Below are positions 37,145 through 62,753 of a stretch of DNA of 64,000 bases, piece by piece. The stretch's first letter is position 1, and the number at the start of each line of letters is the position of its first letter. A program made the position numbers and the translations under genes. This stretch comes from Cheilinus undulatus (taxonomy: Eukaryota > Chordata > Actinopteri > Labriformes > Labridae). The notes beneath the pieces are model-generated. The model was not told where the DNA came from. It worked only from the letters and a program-made list of their open reading frames with translations, and ran no database searches. The stretch lies in NCBI RefSeq assembly GCF_018320785.1, contig NC_054869.1, positions 38,777,789 to 38,841,788 on the forward strand. The letters run 5' to 3'.

Positions 37145-37216
37145 CAAATGTCTCACAGCTGTCCTACGTCACCACAGGCTCATGATAGACGGGAGCAACT
37201 GAGAGCCAAAAATAAC
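37145..37216 (+). promoter_or_regulatory. Candidate smyd1 muscle control elements
   Basis: About 450-525 bp before the smyd1 ATG there are two E-boxes (CAAATG at 37145-37150 and CAGCTG at 37156-37161). A near-consensus MEF2-type site (CCAAAAATAAC at 37206-37216) follows. smyd1 is muscle-specific and known to respond to MEF2 and myogenic factors in mouse. That these copies act here is inference, since short motifs of this kind also occur by chance. Confidence 0.3.
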
Positions 37217-37669
37217 CCACAGGGACCAGGTCCCTACCAATTCATGGGTGGGGGTGGGGGGTCTTCCACCAGTTGAAAGATCATAAAGCAAGTGCTTCCA
37301 AAGAGTTAAACAAACCCCAATATCATTGAGGAGAATCAACCAGTTTATTTGCTTCTGTTTTAAACAATAATGTAGGTTTTATTGATGAGTATCTTAGTGC
37401 AAGAAACTTTATTTCTTAGAAGAATACAGGACGAATCAACACCAACCCCTTTTTTTTGTGTCCCTTGGTACAGTTCAAGAGGTGGAGGGCTATTTTAGTA
37501 CCTTGGGGCAGGAATGTGCAGTTGTCATTGAAGAACACAAAGGACACAGATTGGTCTACAAGTTCCTCAACTACCATTACTCTGCATTTAGCCTCCCTCT
37601 ACCGCTGAAACGCTCCTCTCTCGTATCTCTCATTGCTTGCCTCTCAGGAACCAGAGCAGCCTCTGAACC

Positions 37670-51122
<13,453 letters not shown>

Positions 51123-52951
51123 ACAGGACTCCATTCAATAAACCACAGAAAACCCTCCAATTGTTTACTGCTAACAGATTTCTGAGTATTGTCTAGGTCG
51201 GCACATTTAGTCACAATCATTTTCTGTCTCAGTCACTTTTGTAGCTTTACTTTTCATTAAAAACATTTCACATTCAACTTATTATGTTCCTTTTGTTTTT
51301 GATACTGTTAACAAGATTCTTTTCAAATTTGAATGCAGACATTTTATGCAGCTTTTGCTAACTATACCATCAATATTCAAGTCAAGTTACCCCTCAGTCC
51401 AATGTTTCTTGATCATTTGTGCACAAGATAATGTAATACATTGCCAGTAATGCTGATACTAGAACTTTAAACTTCAATATGAAACAAGTCAGAAAATGAT
51501 GCCTGTTTTGCAACTAACAGAAAGCAGCGAATAATGGGAAATTTGTTTACTTTCATCAAAACTTGCAAGCACTCTTGCATAGCACTGTCTAAACTGCACA
51601 AAAGTTTTTTCTTCATCTGGACCAGCCTCAGAGTCCACCATCACCTTATGAGAAATTGTGACCTTAATTTCCAAAAAATATTTGACCACTTTATTTAATT
51701 AAATGATGCCATTTTCATCAGCACACCATGATATAAGCCCTGGGAAGACACAATTACTGTGACATATGAATTTTGCTTGTTTTTAGAGATCTTGCACAAT
51801 GATCACATGAACACGCCACCTTTATTATCCCAAGATAATGACATAAGTTAAAAAATACCAAAGTGTATTTATGGCAAAATGTCATGTCAAATGTTTGCTG
51901 TTCACTTGGAGCTTTCTTACATCAGACCTTTTTTCCCAGGTCACATCCTTATAACCCACTGAAAAGCAGCTCTGGGACCCACTATACTACTGATAATCAA
52001 GCAGTAATCTTTTAAAACACAGCAGAGGGAAGTATCAAAGTACTGAAAATGTTTGTAATCTTAAGTGATATTTTGCCGTCTTAATCTTGTTAAAGTTTAA
52101 ACACCAAAGATGCCATTTCCATCATGTAGAAACCATCCACTAAGCTTAGTGAAACGTTTTGATTCTAAATTTAGATTTTCACTTATTACAAAGGAAAATG
52201 GATATTTGACAGTGTTTCAGTTTCATGAGTGTTTCAGCTCTTCTTAGAGCCAAGTGGGTTAAGGCCCAGAACCACTTTAGATTAAACATGTTTTTAATAG
52301 GTTAGAGTAAATGCAGCCCCAATCCCCTGTGGTTCTGGGTTATTAGACTTCCCCCTGCTGCTCAGTGAGTAGCTGTGTTGAATCTTTGTAGTAATATTTG
52401 AAAGAGCCAGTGCATATTAATAGTCAATACTTGTGCAGGACTAGACAATTTTAATATGCATTACAGTCAGTGGTTAACTTCCACTGACTCCCAGTTGGAT
52501 GTTTCATAAAGAGCAAGGATTCAGGACTGACCTCAGTCACAGCTAGTGTCATTTGTTAAATGTGAACCATTTGCCCATTTAAGTTGAGCCTTTAACAGCT
52601 CGGAAAGCAGGAAGTCCCACAAACCAGGTGCAAGTTGATGAGCAGTAGTTGCATTTCGCAAGGTAAAAGCTTTTCTACCAAGTGAATTTTCTGCAAGCCA
52701 TTTGTCAAGGGTTGAAACGCTCCCCCAGTATTGCAACCGTTAGTGATAAAGTGTGGTTAACAGTCCTAATTCGACTCCGTGCAGTCATGAAAAGACCCTT
52801 AGCCTGTTAATGCAACACTTGAGATAAGGCTACAGTCTTTCAAAAGTGTCACTAACTATTAGCATTAAGAGACTTCAACAAATAGCAGCTTCCTTCAGGC
52901 ATGTAGTTTAAATTTAGTTCAAAGAGAAGACAGTGGTGCATTTTTAAACTT
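51123..52951. other. Intergenic DNA between smyd1 and fabp1 (convergent genes)
   Basis: The two genes face each other, so this holds both 3' ends. No coding frame or recognisable element was found. Confidence 0.5.
51137..51142 (+). terminator. Candidate smyd1 polyadenylation signal
   Basis: A perfect AATAAA only 15 nt after the stop codon. That would give an unusually short 3' UTR, so a later site (for example near ATTAAA at about 51256) is equally possible. Confidence 0.4.
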
Positions 52952-52957
52952 TTTATT
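52952..52957 (-). terminator. fabp1 polyadenylation signal
   Basis: TTTATT on the plus strand (AATAAA on the minus strand), 18 nt past the fabp1 stop. Confidence 0.6.
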
Positions 52958-52974
52958 ATCCCAAGTGCAGACAT

Positions 52975-53879
52975 TTAGACGCGTTTGCTGATCCTCTTGT
53001 ATACAATATTACCAAGAGTCATTGTCTAGGGAGGAAGAAAAGAAATTACATTAGAAAATTCTGAAGAGTCATCATCAGAGATCCTGTAAAGTGACAGCTT
53101 CCCCTTTACTCACATTGACAATCGTGTTCCCATCCACCAGTTCTGTGACTGACTCAATTCCCTTGAGGGAGACCTTCAGCTTGCCATCTTCACGCCTTAC
53201 AACAGCCTGAAGATTAACAGAAACAGGTTTGTAGCCGATTTGTGCAAGGCAGAGTGTCATTTTTAGGTTCTGTGAGGATGAGTCAGTAAAAATTTTGCCG
53301 GGTTCCATCTAGGCCTTGCAAATTCAAAATCCCCAAGTTAAATAAAGAGTACAAAATGTCAAAGCCAAAACGATGTAGGTTCAAAAGGTACAAAAAAGGT
53401 CCTGGCTTACCTTGATCCTCTCCCCAGTGATTGTCTCAATGTCGGCCTCCTGACCGATGACAAAGGAGTTAGTGAGGACCTTTGTGCCGGTTGTGACCGT
53501 CACTTTGAAGTTGTCACCGCTCTCCTCAATTTCAGAGACGCTCTTTATGTCTTTGCCTTTCTGGATGAGCTCATCAGGGAGACCTGAAGATAAAAGGCAG
53601 CAGGTTAAGAGGACATTGCAATAAGTTTGTATTTATTTGACTTGAAGGCTTCATTTAGTATCTTAGAGCGACACTGTTGGACAAACCAGCTGGCATTAAC
53701 TTTTATCAATAAAACAAAATACAGGCAGCTTAGAATCAGATCAGTGTAACAAAAACTACGCAAAAAAATCAGCCATTGAAAAGAAGTAGACAAATGTAAG
53801 CATGATTCTTACCGATGGCCTTCATGAAAGGCTCAAAGCCCTCCTGAGACTCCAGCTGGTATTTTCCAGAGAAAGACAT
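52975..53879 (-). CDS. fabp1: Liver-type fatty acid-binding protein
   Basis: Four exons (53813-53879, 53411-53583, 53114-53206, 52975-53025) give 127 aa, the family's usual length, with the classic four-exon FABP structure. The protein begins [20 protein letters not shown]. It has the helix-turn-helix portal ([15 protein letters not shown]) and the beta strands typical of FABP1 ([26 protein letters not shown]-type motif [30 protein letters not shown]). It ends [19 protein letters not shown]1 binds long-chain fatty acids and bile-acid-like ligands in the cytosol of liver or intestine. Its position next to smyd1 matches the human FABP1-SMYD1 arrangement. Teleosts have a and b copies; which one this is was not decided. 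Confidence 0.96.
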
Positions 53880-53923
53880 GGTGACAGACGGTGAAGGTAA
53901 GCTAGAAGTGGTATCCTGCCTGT

Positions 53924-53929
53924 TTTATA
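53924..53929 (-). promoter_or_regulatory. fabp1 TATA box
   Basis: TATAAA (in GAGTATAAAACAGG on the minus strand) lies 45-50 nt upstream of the fabp1 ATG, leaving a short 5' UTR. TATA-driven, tissue-specific promoters are usual for this family. A GATTGCACGG...ATTAACC stretch just upstream might hold liver-factor sites, but none was proved. Confidence 0.75.
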
Positions 53930-56519
53930 CTCTAACTGCAGCCGTGCAATCATTAACCCCCAGGTGTCTCCAATTACAGGAGATCCAGCCCACTTCAGCA
54001 CTAAAGATAAACCACACACAGAGATAAAAGAGGTTCACAGTGACCAGACTCCAGAAGTAATCTTTCGTGTGACTGAATTTAAAATCAGTCCGTTGTTGTT
54101 CATAACAGAGAAATGACCAAGATCCTGCAAGTCTTCTGTTGTGTAAAGTGAGACTGATGACATTGCATGAATCACACACCAGAAGAACAGCTGATTGGAC
54201 AAAAGTTGCAGTCAGGCTCCTGTTTGCTGCTTTCTCATTTCCTTTTTTCCTCCCTTCTTCTCTCATTTTCAATTTCAGTTCCTTTTTTCATCACATTTCC
54301 TCACTTGCTTTTACCCTTTTGTTTTCAGCAAACTCCCATCCCGGTGTACTTTCCTTGCATTGTTTTTGGCACTAGATTTTTCTTATTTGTTTTTTAAAAT
54401 GGGTTACATTAAGTTTTACAGAGTGGAGAGTTTTAGAAACTTCTCATTAAAATGTATTTTGTAAAATGTATCCGTATTATAATTTGTCCTTAAAGAATCA
54501 AGGCATACTAAGATAGTATTTCACCTTATGCTGTATCTAATGGGACAAAGTACATTTTACTGTCAAAGACTTGATTTTAGTGCCCCCTAGAGATAAAACA
54601 TTACTTCTAGGCTTAGCATTACTTACCTTATATCTTTGCTGTGAATGTGTGGGAAAAGAAAAGGCTGTGTCTGCAGATGAATTTCATCTGGCACCTTCTG
54701 TGTAGCACAAGTTTCAGACGATAAAAAGAACAACACGAAAATAAACAATCCTCTCTCTGATGGCCTCATTTGCTCTTGCACTTCTGAATGCTTTGGGTTG
54801 TCTGACCATTCATTCATATTCATACGAACATCTGCTCAGGCCATTACTGTGAACACAATGTTGCAATGTAGCCTCAAAGCCTGGTACACAATATAAGATT
54901 TTTAAAATCTAAACTGATTTTTTAAATGACAAAATAGAATGGCAGATTTAGCAGTTTTGTTCTTGTGGTGTAGTGTGCAAAGAAATGACCAACACAGCAC
55001 ACTACAAACAGATTCATTCATCAGCAACCAGAGTCTCCACGTTCAAAACTCCAAGTCTCACACACTCAAACATGACTTAAGAGTGAACAAGCTAATGTGG
55101 CTAGCCGTTAGCTATCTGCTATATCCACTGTGGTAGTGGTTTTGGTCTAGCTCCTCTCCTTCTCAGTTTGATTGCATGTATGTATGTTCTAAAAGACACT
55201 GTATAATCACTCATGTTGTTGCCACAAATCAACAAGTTGGAGCTCCATTACTGTTGCCATGGCTGTGTTTGTTGTGCTTCCTCCATTTGGTCAGCTTGCT
55301 TCCTTAGTGGCTATTGTTTTGTTCTGTTCTACCTGATCCTACTCATGCCTGATTGGCTGTTTTTGGTCATCTCTCTACTTTACAAGTCTTCCAGGGCTGG
55401 CTGACAAGAAGCATCCCACAGCATGATGCTGCCGTCAGTGTGCTCCACAGTAGGGTTGGTGCCTTTGGAGTCTTCCTGGTGGCCTTTGGTGAGTTCTAGT
55501 TGAGATTTAATATGAGTTTTTTTCAACAGTTGCTTTCTCTTTGCCACTCACCCATGAAGCTTCGACTGGTAAAGGTGATGCACACTTTTTATAGGCACTG
55601 TACTCCACAAATTAAGATTTTTACGAATCACACTGCTGCACAAACCCTATTCCTAGCCTACTTTCTTGACCCTCCAGTACAATTTAATTGTAAACCTTTC
55701 AGATTGATGAAACCACCTAGTGGTGGTTGTAGTTTTAGTCTGTTTTGTGACCAGTTTAAAAAATCAGAAGCTTTGAGAATGAGATTTTGCACCACAGTTT
55801 TTAAATTTTGACTTTGCTCCTGTCATAGAAATTCCTTTTTGTAGTTCTACATTTTTATTTAGGAAAATTGTATCTATATTTTCTTTATTTTTTAAAAGTC
55901 CCTGCACCTAGTCAAAACCTTACTGGTGTTGACTGTCAGCACCACAGTGTGAACCCTACTCCACATTTCCTTACAGGTACTTTACACAGGTGATGTCACC
56001 CTCCATGTAAGATAAGCTCCCTGAGCTCCTACAGAGCAGACAAAAGATAATGAAATAATTAAATCAAGCACAAAATCAATAATTTCTCATCTATGTCTTA
56101 AGATTTAAGATTAGTGTGAAATCTGACTTTTTTTTTCAGGTGAACAGAAGAACTAAACTACAGGTTAAAACCAAAGGTCTTAACTATGAAGTTAATGCAG
56201 AATGGTTCAAAGGTGACTACTGTGCAAGATAAGTGTTAACAGTGTTGCAACAGCCATACTGTGTCAGTGAGAGCTGCCAAGACAAAACACACACACATAC
56301 ATCATGCATCATGTGAGGATTCTTTAGAGTTCTGTTGCAAGATTATGCAAAGATGTGAGATAAAGTCGGCTGTGTGCTTTGTACATTAGTGATAGCAGAC
56401 TTCGTATAGAGTAGAATAATGCTGCAACCTGATAAGCTTTATGCTGACTTGCCCTTAGTGTATGGAAGGTTTACAGCAAAGTCACAGGGCAAAAAACAAC
56501 ACTATGTACTCTCCCAAAC
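53930..56519. other. Intergenic DNA, upstream of fabp1 and downstream of oxt
   Basis: AT-rich. It contains a Tc1 scrap at about 55408-55575 and short runs of CT-rich sequence near 54230-54310. No gene was seen. Confidence 0.45.
55408..55575 (-). mobile_element. Tc1/mariner scrap
   Basis: ATCCCACAGCATGATGCTGCC...CTCCACAGTAGGGTTGGTG is the complement of a transposase 'GGGSIMLWG'-type region of fish Tc1 elements. It is followed by TTTTTTTCAACAGTTGCTTTCTCTTTGCCACTC. No ends are present. Confidence 0.6.
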
Positions 56520-56525
56520 TTTATT
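56520..56525 (-). terminator. Candidate oxt polyadenylation signal
   Basis: TTTATT on the plus strand (AATAAA on the minus strand), about 180 nt past the isotocin stop codon. It is the nearest perfect hexamer. Confidence 0.5.
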
Positions 56526-56702
56526 TCTGCATGCATATATCTGGATGACCACTGTCCATATTCATCCCTTTTTCATACATAAAAATAGATCAACAAAGGC
56601 ACTCTACAGAGAGATGAAGACAAACAGAGAACTATTACTACATTAACTACAACTACAGGTCCCGGTTCTTGTTTCCAAAGAGGCCGTGGTGTCTGAAGCA
56701 GC

Positions 56703-59700
56703 TCATTGGTGGACTCGATGAGAAGTGTGACCAGCCAGATGCAGCAGCTTGAGGATGATGTCACCAGGGTCGCCGCCGTCAAACTGGCTGACCTGGTCGT
56801 CTCCTTCTTCGTCCATGAGGCAGGATTGGTCTGTAGTGCAGCTTTCTGTGTCAGGAAGGAGGAGGAGGAGGAGTTCAAAAATGACTGATTGATACTTAAT
56901 CTAAACACTTTATGATGTGTTGTTTTAGGTCTAGTGTCTGAGGACCATGAATGGGGAATACAAAGGTCAAGGTGACAAATGGTGCACAACTCAAATGTAG
57001 AAATAAATACTGCTAATTTAAGCTGCTGAGAGAATTTTATGGCTGGTTATAAAACAAACGGAAATTAGAAACTACTGCTCTTTATGATGCGCAAAAGCAA
57101 ACAAACCATCAGAGGGAAGATTGATTATTTCTGTATCATTAATATCGCCCTCCCCCATCATTAACTGTGACTGATATTTGTTAAAAGATTGCAGAAGGAG
57201 AGTTTTTTGGAAAAAGTGAAAATAAACCCCACTACAAGACAAAATTAGTGGAAACTAGGGCTGCAAGCATCACTGAACACCTTCGGCACCTGGCACATCA
57301 GTATTTGGTGTACACTGGCCATATGGCAGAGCTGCTAAATATATTGTTATTGAGACATCTATCAACCACAGAAAACTCAAAATACCCTGACCTGTCATTT
57401 TCATTACAGCCAACATGAAATGAAAGTACACAATGTAAAGCATGTTGTAAAAATATTGCTTTGTCTATATAAAGATGGCTCATTGGCATGTACTGTATTT
57501 CCAGTAATGACAGCACTGAGTCAATTTGCAGCCATGCTTTGTAGAACGGCTGGGGTCGTTTCCTGCACAAACAAAGCAGCAGCAAATCCTCTCGCTGCAT
57601 ATCAAATTCCAAATTCCTAGGTTGCATGTGGTGAGGTGGCTGATCTGTTTTTTTCTATAGATCTTCCCACTGAGCCGTTGAGCCACGCCCACCAACAAAA
57701 CCCATATGTAACTTTTCAATTTTTCACTGTGATTTTTTCAACCAATTTTCATGGCAGTGCAAGCCCTTTATAGCTCTTCTTAACCAATTACTAGAACGAT
57801 TAGCCACTGCTTTGTCCACCAGTGGCACCAAATTGAAACAAACTTCCCAGGATGAGCTTTAAAATAGGCTTCATACTAGTGAGAGATCCTGTTCAAAATA
57901 CGTAGAGCTTCAAGGAATCCAGTAAACTAAGTAAATTATGTTTTTTTTTTATTGTAAATGTAGTATAATAAAAGTGAATCACACAAATAGATCATGCATT
58001 CAGTAAGGGGTAGTTACTAAGAACAGGGGTGTCCAAGCTTTTTCCACTTAGGGCCACATACAAAAATATATAAGAATGGTGGGGCCACTTTCATACTCCT
58101 GGCCTTGAGGGTGTAATGAATCCAGAGTAAGTTAATACAATACTCGCTTAGCGAGTGAATACACCTAAATGGCTTGTTAATGGCTTGCAAGGCAAATAGT
58201 TATTTTCAGGATTTGGGGCAGCCAATCGGATTTAAGGTAGCCCTGTTTGGCTCTGTCTACCACTGGCTCCGCCTCTGAAATGCTATTGGTGCTGCTATTT
58301 GCTGCAATAATCTATCAAGACATTATTAATCAATATATCTTCTTGTCAAAATGTTTGTTTACAGAATCAGCATGGTAGCTCTGCCCGGTGTTGAAACTAA
58401 AAAGTACACTACAGTTGAACACAAGCTTCATCATCTCATGTGGGCCATATTTCATTTTATTTCTAGAATTTGCCCCGAGACAAAAAAAAAAAAAAAAAAA
58501 AAAGGACAGCAGGCTGCATTTGGCCCCCGGGCCATAGTTCGGACACTCCTGACTTAGAAAATTTAGTGAAGCACAAAACTGTGATACTTTCCAGCATTCA
58601 CTTTTAAGGTGATCAGAATCCTTTGAATTCAAGAAAGTACAGGCTCTGAGTCAAATAAAATATACAAAGAGTTGAAGGCTTAAAAACAGGCTGTTTGGAG
58701 AACTACTTACAGGGTAAGAGGTCTCACACATACCTGTACCAGTATGGTAAAGCTGAGATCAGACTACGTGTTTTCAGCATGATTAAGGTCAGACCTTACA
58801 GCCAGGGTTGGAATTAGCACCTGCCACCCGCCAAATGCATGAACAGTGAATTTGCTCAGCCTACCAGCCACTGGGGCAGGTGAATAAAAGTCAGGGATTT
58901 TTAAATGCCAGTGGGATGAACTGAATCTCAGTTTTCTCCCTGAAGAAAACGTGACCTCTATTCTCTTGCTGATCTTGTCGTGTACATAAGTGGTTATCAA
59001 AACATTGTACTGTCTTTAAACACGAGACACATGGAAGTAGCATGATAACAAAACTCTTCAGCAGAAAGTTAATGATTGTGTTAACTCACCTGTGAACTCA
59101 TAATAATAAATTGATTATTGAGGTCGTAGAGGAATCAGCGTGAATTTGATTAAAACCAGCTAAAAACCCTCTCAAGGGATTTCAGTAAGTTTTGGAGCAG
59201 GACTTTTACTTTGAAGGTATTTGTTATCCATTGCTATTCTAACTCAGTAGGTGGAGTCGGTTGTCCCCAGCGCCTGCAGTTAAATGCCAAGTGCCCCTGT
59301 GCAAGACACAACCCCAATTTGCTCTCACTGCTTTGTTGGTTGATGTGGGTATAGATATGTTTGAATGGGATAAGCTAATACTGATGGATAATTCCCATAG
59401 CAGTCTTTGCCACCAGTGTTTAAATGTGGTGTGACCTGAGCTGTAAACCCGCTTTGAATGGTCAGATGGCTAGAAAAGCGCTTCACAAGCTTAAGTCTAT
59501 TAATTAAAGCATTGCTACTTTATCCACATCTATCTACAGTTAAAGACGTGACTGTTTAATCATCCTCTGCTCCATTTCTTACCTGCATCACAGCAGACTC
59601 CTGAGGCAGCGCAGCGTCCTCCCTCTGACCCACAAGGTCTCCCTCCTGCCTGGCAGGGGGTGAGCAGGTAGTTCTCCTCCACACAGTGAGCAGTTTCTGG

Positions 59701-60414
59701 GGAGCCCAGCAAGCAGCCGAGACCCTCCCCGCAGCAGATACTGGGTCCGAAGCAGCGACCCCTGTCTCCAGGGCCACACGCCATGCACTACAGGAGGATA
59801 TTATTATTGTTATTGTCAATGTAATAGGCATTTACCTTTAGCATTTTGAATCATCTTTCCTTTTTTCAGTTTCACTCTGATCCAAACTTGTTTTTGTGTT
59901 GTCTAGTCACTGAGACAGACCTGCCCACAGAAATTACTGGACCCCTCATAGGCCCAGTTAAACAGCCCTTCACAAATGTGATCAACAAAACTAATACATG
60001 GATCAGCAAAAGTTGCACAAGCCTCTTAGCTGAGGCCAGGCTCAGATCATCTCTGAAAAAATAACAACCCCATACTTTTAATAGAAGAGGTGGTTGAGAT
60101 GGAGAGTATTTACAGCTACCATTGCTTTAATCTAGGATGGCCTGTGTTATTGCCAACCTCCAATCCATAACAAGTTCCTTTTTCCTTAGTTAGGTTCACT
60201 CTTTAAGTTTAAGTGAACAATAGTGCGTTTCCTAATTTTGGCTCTGTGACTTCATAAAAGAGTCCGAGGTTTAATGGTGACCAAAGCAGCTTACCTTGCG
60301 CTGTGGTGCATCCATGATGGACCTCTTCCCTCCGATTGGACAATTGGAGATGTAACACGCTGAACAGATGGACAGGAGGAAAAATAGGCACACGGACACA
60401 GCGGCTCCAGTCAT
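56703..60414 (-). CDS. oxt: Isotocin-neurophysin precursor (teleost oxytocin homologue)
   Basis: Three exons (60295-60414, 59583-59787, 56703-56845) give 155 aa. Exon 1 encodes a signal peptide (residues 1-19, [19 protein letters not shown]), then CYISNCPIG with GKR for amidation and dibasic cleavage. It continues into the start of neurophysin (SIMDAPQRK). Exon 2 holds the cysteine-rich neurophysin core ([35 protein letters not shown]). Exon 3 completes it (ESCTTDQSC) and adds a C-terminal extension with a leucine-rich core (ILKLLHLAG), as is usual in fish precursors. All 14 neurophysin cysteines are present. Introns fall at the positions conserved in the vasopressin/oxytocin family. The hormone is made in preoptic neurons and released from the neurohypophysis. 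The second intron is large (2.7 kb) because of repeats. Confidence 0.97.
57255..57720. repeat. Probable dispersed repeat in oxt intron 2
   Basis: It starts CTAGGGCTGCAAGCATCACTGAACACC and includes TTGAGCCACGCCCACCAACAAAACCCATATG near its end, phrases familiar from interspersed fish repeats. No repeat ends or coding frame were identified. Confidence 0.35.
58024..58551. mobile_element. hAT-type non-autonomous element (528 bp) in oxt intron 2
   Basis: The ends are inverted: CAGGGGTGTCCAAGC at the left and the complement of CAGGAGTGTCCGAAC at the right. The flanking 8 bp are ACTAAGAA (58016-58023) and ACTTAGAA (58552-58559), one mismatch, as expected for an hAT target duplication. The interior has ...TTTTTCCACTTAGGGCCACAT on one side and GCATTTGGCCCCCGGGCCATA on the other, plus an A-run at about 58481-58503. 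There is no transposase. Confidence 0.85.
58560..59582. other. oxt intron 2, proximal part
   Basis: Non-coding. Some phrases around 59240-59480 (CGCCTGCAGTTAAATGCCAAGTGCCCCTGTGCAAGACAC, GTAAACCCGCTTTGAATGGTCAGATGGCTAGAAAAGCGC) look like an interspersed repeat ending in a GCGC box, but no boundaries can be given. Confidence 0.4.
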
Positions 60415-60613
60415 TTCTGCAGAGAGATTGAAAGAAAGATTGAAAAACAAACTAGTTAGCATCCAAAATTACAACATTAGAAGCCCGTTGATCAGAGTTA
60501 GCCATTCAGATGTCCAAAACTCACTCTTTTCTTGGTTGCTTTATGACCAGAAGGTTTGGTGATTGTTTCAGGCTCGTCTGGTTTTTCTTCTGTCCTTAGT
60601 GCCTCTAACATGA

Positions 60614-60621
60614 CTTATATA
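60614..60621 (-). promoter_or_regulatory. oxt TATA box
   Basis: TATATAAG on the minus strand lies 200 nt before the ATG. It is the only TATA-like motif close upstream. Because of the distance the 5' UTR would be about 170 nt, which is longish but possible. Confidence 0.55.
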
Positions 60622-62151
60622 CCTCCAGAGCTTCTCTAGAGAGTGACACAGAAACTAAAAAGCCACTTAGAGATCCTTAATGAGCCTGTTTTAGTTCCTG
60701 TCACCTTCAGAGATGAAGATGACCACTGGGCAGGCTCGGGGTCAAAATGGCGCGGCGGTTCTGCGGCCTGCTCTGCTTCTTACTGTTGCGATTCATTAAA
60801 GATGGGATTTTGCTGCGTGACCGTGCATGTACGAGTCGACAGAAAAGTCAAAGAGGTCAAGAAGTGAATCAGGAGATTAAATTACATTTTATAAAAGAGG
60901 GTACGTGAGTGTAGTACATCTGGGATTTTACTAAAGACTCTTTTCATTGAGGAAGCAGTCATAAAACATGGGATAGGCTGTTTAGGATTTCTCCTTATTT
61001 TAAAATTCAGAAAACATCAAAAATTACATCAAAACTAATAACAACAAAAGGAAAAATGGGTGGTAGATATTCTCATTTAAAGTTTTTTTTTTCCAGGGCA
61101 TAAAGGCAGGTCAAAGTAAAAAGAAGCTTGTAAATGGCACAAGAGCAAGTCCATTGCTAAACCTGGGCCTTCAAAGCCGCCATCATGGCTTGGAAATGTT
61201 GCTCAGTTTGTTGACAGGTGGATGCTTGTACACAAAAACACTGATGCCAAAAATATGCACACACCTACGAATGTTCCTTTTCTCATCATTAAGTTGTTAA
61301 TTTCTGGCAGGAACTGACACACACATTGTCAAGGTCGTAGGTTGATTGGTGTTATGAGCTAATTAACTCGGTTAATGATCCTCCACAACCCATGAAAGAG
61401 GGTCTCACTGTTTCAATGATATGAGCTCAATTACTGCAGCCCCTGACGCACTAACTGCCACCTCATCTCAATTAAAAACACGCTGATCACGGTGAAACTT
61501 GTCTGCCACAAAAGAAAGGAGTTGGACATTGAAACGTGGCCTGCTTTATTTAGCCTACATCATAAAACTTAAATTCCTGATATCAATGAATTAATAAATC
61601 TTTATTTATAGCAGCAATGTGTAACAAAGCTTATCTCAACACACTACAAAGAGGGCAGGTAAAGCCCACACTCTCTCAAACTGATGAACTTTCTTTTTTA
61701 TTAGGGAGGCCCTACTGTGGCTTTAATTTATGCAGGAGTATGATCTGGAGTATGTGCACTCAGATCCAACATAGAATATCATTATTACCCTGACTATTAT
61801 CACTTAACATATCTAATTAAACAATTAACACTACAGTATCCTACAGATGTTTTATCCCTGTGTACATACAGTCATGTGCATAAGTTTTGGGTATGAAGGG
61901 CGCTAAGGATTCATCACAGAGCCTGATTAGCCACAACCCAGGGCTTGAGAGTTGGGTTGGGTGACCAGAGTCGAGTTGGACACATGTTGACACACGTGTG
62001 TCACTCTGCAGTCAAGGCCAAGCTCAATGGCATCTCTTTTGTCCAGGCCTTTTCATCCTGGGAATACAACCGTCGGTGGCTTTCAGGCCCTTGGAACAAC
62101 CACAACATGACCAGGAGCTCATGGCAATCCTGTCCGGACAGTACCATGGGC
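60622..62151. other. DNA upstream of oxt
   Basis: No gene was seen. CAGTCATGTGCATAAGTTTTGGG at about 61870 resembles a Tc1 end without a partner. A short G+C-richer stretch at about 61940-62150 has overlapping open frames on both strands but no recognisable protein. Confidence 0.4.
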
Positions 62152-62444
62152 CAGGGCTTCCCAAACTTTTCAGCCCGTGATTGAGGACCCTCATCATCCC
62201 TTGAGGAGGATGAATCGCACAATATTGCACAAAGCATTATGTACAAAACTTGAATTTTAAGTAGTTTTTGTAAATTTACTTGCATTAAAGCACAGATATC
62301 ACTTAATAACTACATTTTGATTTTAATTTGAACTATTTTACAATATTCTAGAAAATAATAGATAAAATTGATGATTTTCAACCACATGAAAAATCTCTTT
62401 GTTTTATGGAAAGCATCTCGCGACTCCCACTTTGGGAACTACTG
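62152..62444. mobile_element. hAT-type MITE (293 bp) with perfect 8-bp target duplication
   Basis: The inverted ends are CAGGGCTTCCCAAACTTTT and the complement of CAGTAGTTCCCAAAGTGGG. The 8 bp CCATGGGC occurs immediately before (62144-62151) and immediately after (62445-62452). The interior is AT-rich and non-coding. Both features are diagnostic of hAT-type non-autonomous elements. Confidence 0.9.
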
Positions 62445-62478
62445 CCATGGGCTATGTTTTCCGGCCACATCCACCCCT

Positions 62479-62753
62479 TAGGCTACTTTCACTGCATGCC
62501 TTAATGCTCAATTCTGATCTTTTCTCAGATCAGATTTTTTGTTTGCCTGTTCACACTGCAGTCAACTTCCAAAAGATCAGATACAAATCTGTTTCAGAAC
62601 CACATACAAAAGTGGTCTGAATCTGATTTTAAAAGGTCAGATTCAATGTGACTTGCGCTGTTCACAATGTCAGAAAAAAAATCTGATACCAGTCACATGT
62701 GAGCAAAAAAATCAGATTCAGGTCACTTTTAACTGCAGTGTGAACGTAGCCTT
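62479..62753. mobile_element. Second MITE, TAAGGCTAC...-type ends
   Basis: TAGGCTACTTTCACTGCATG at the left pairs with the complement of the right end (TAAGGCTACGTTCACACTGCAGT). The interior is built of inverted AGATCAGATT/AATCTGATTT modules. No clean target duplication was found. It lies 35 bp from the hAT MITE. Confidence 0.75.

Noticed and set aside
61945-62184. Overlapping short frames upstream of oxt, considered as a small gene
   Set aside because: No known motif, no splice support, and similar openness on both strands; probably a repeat remnant.
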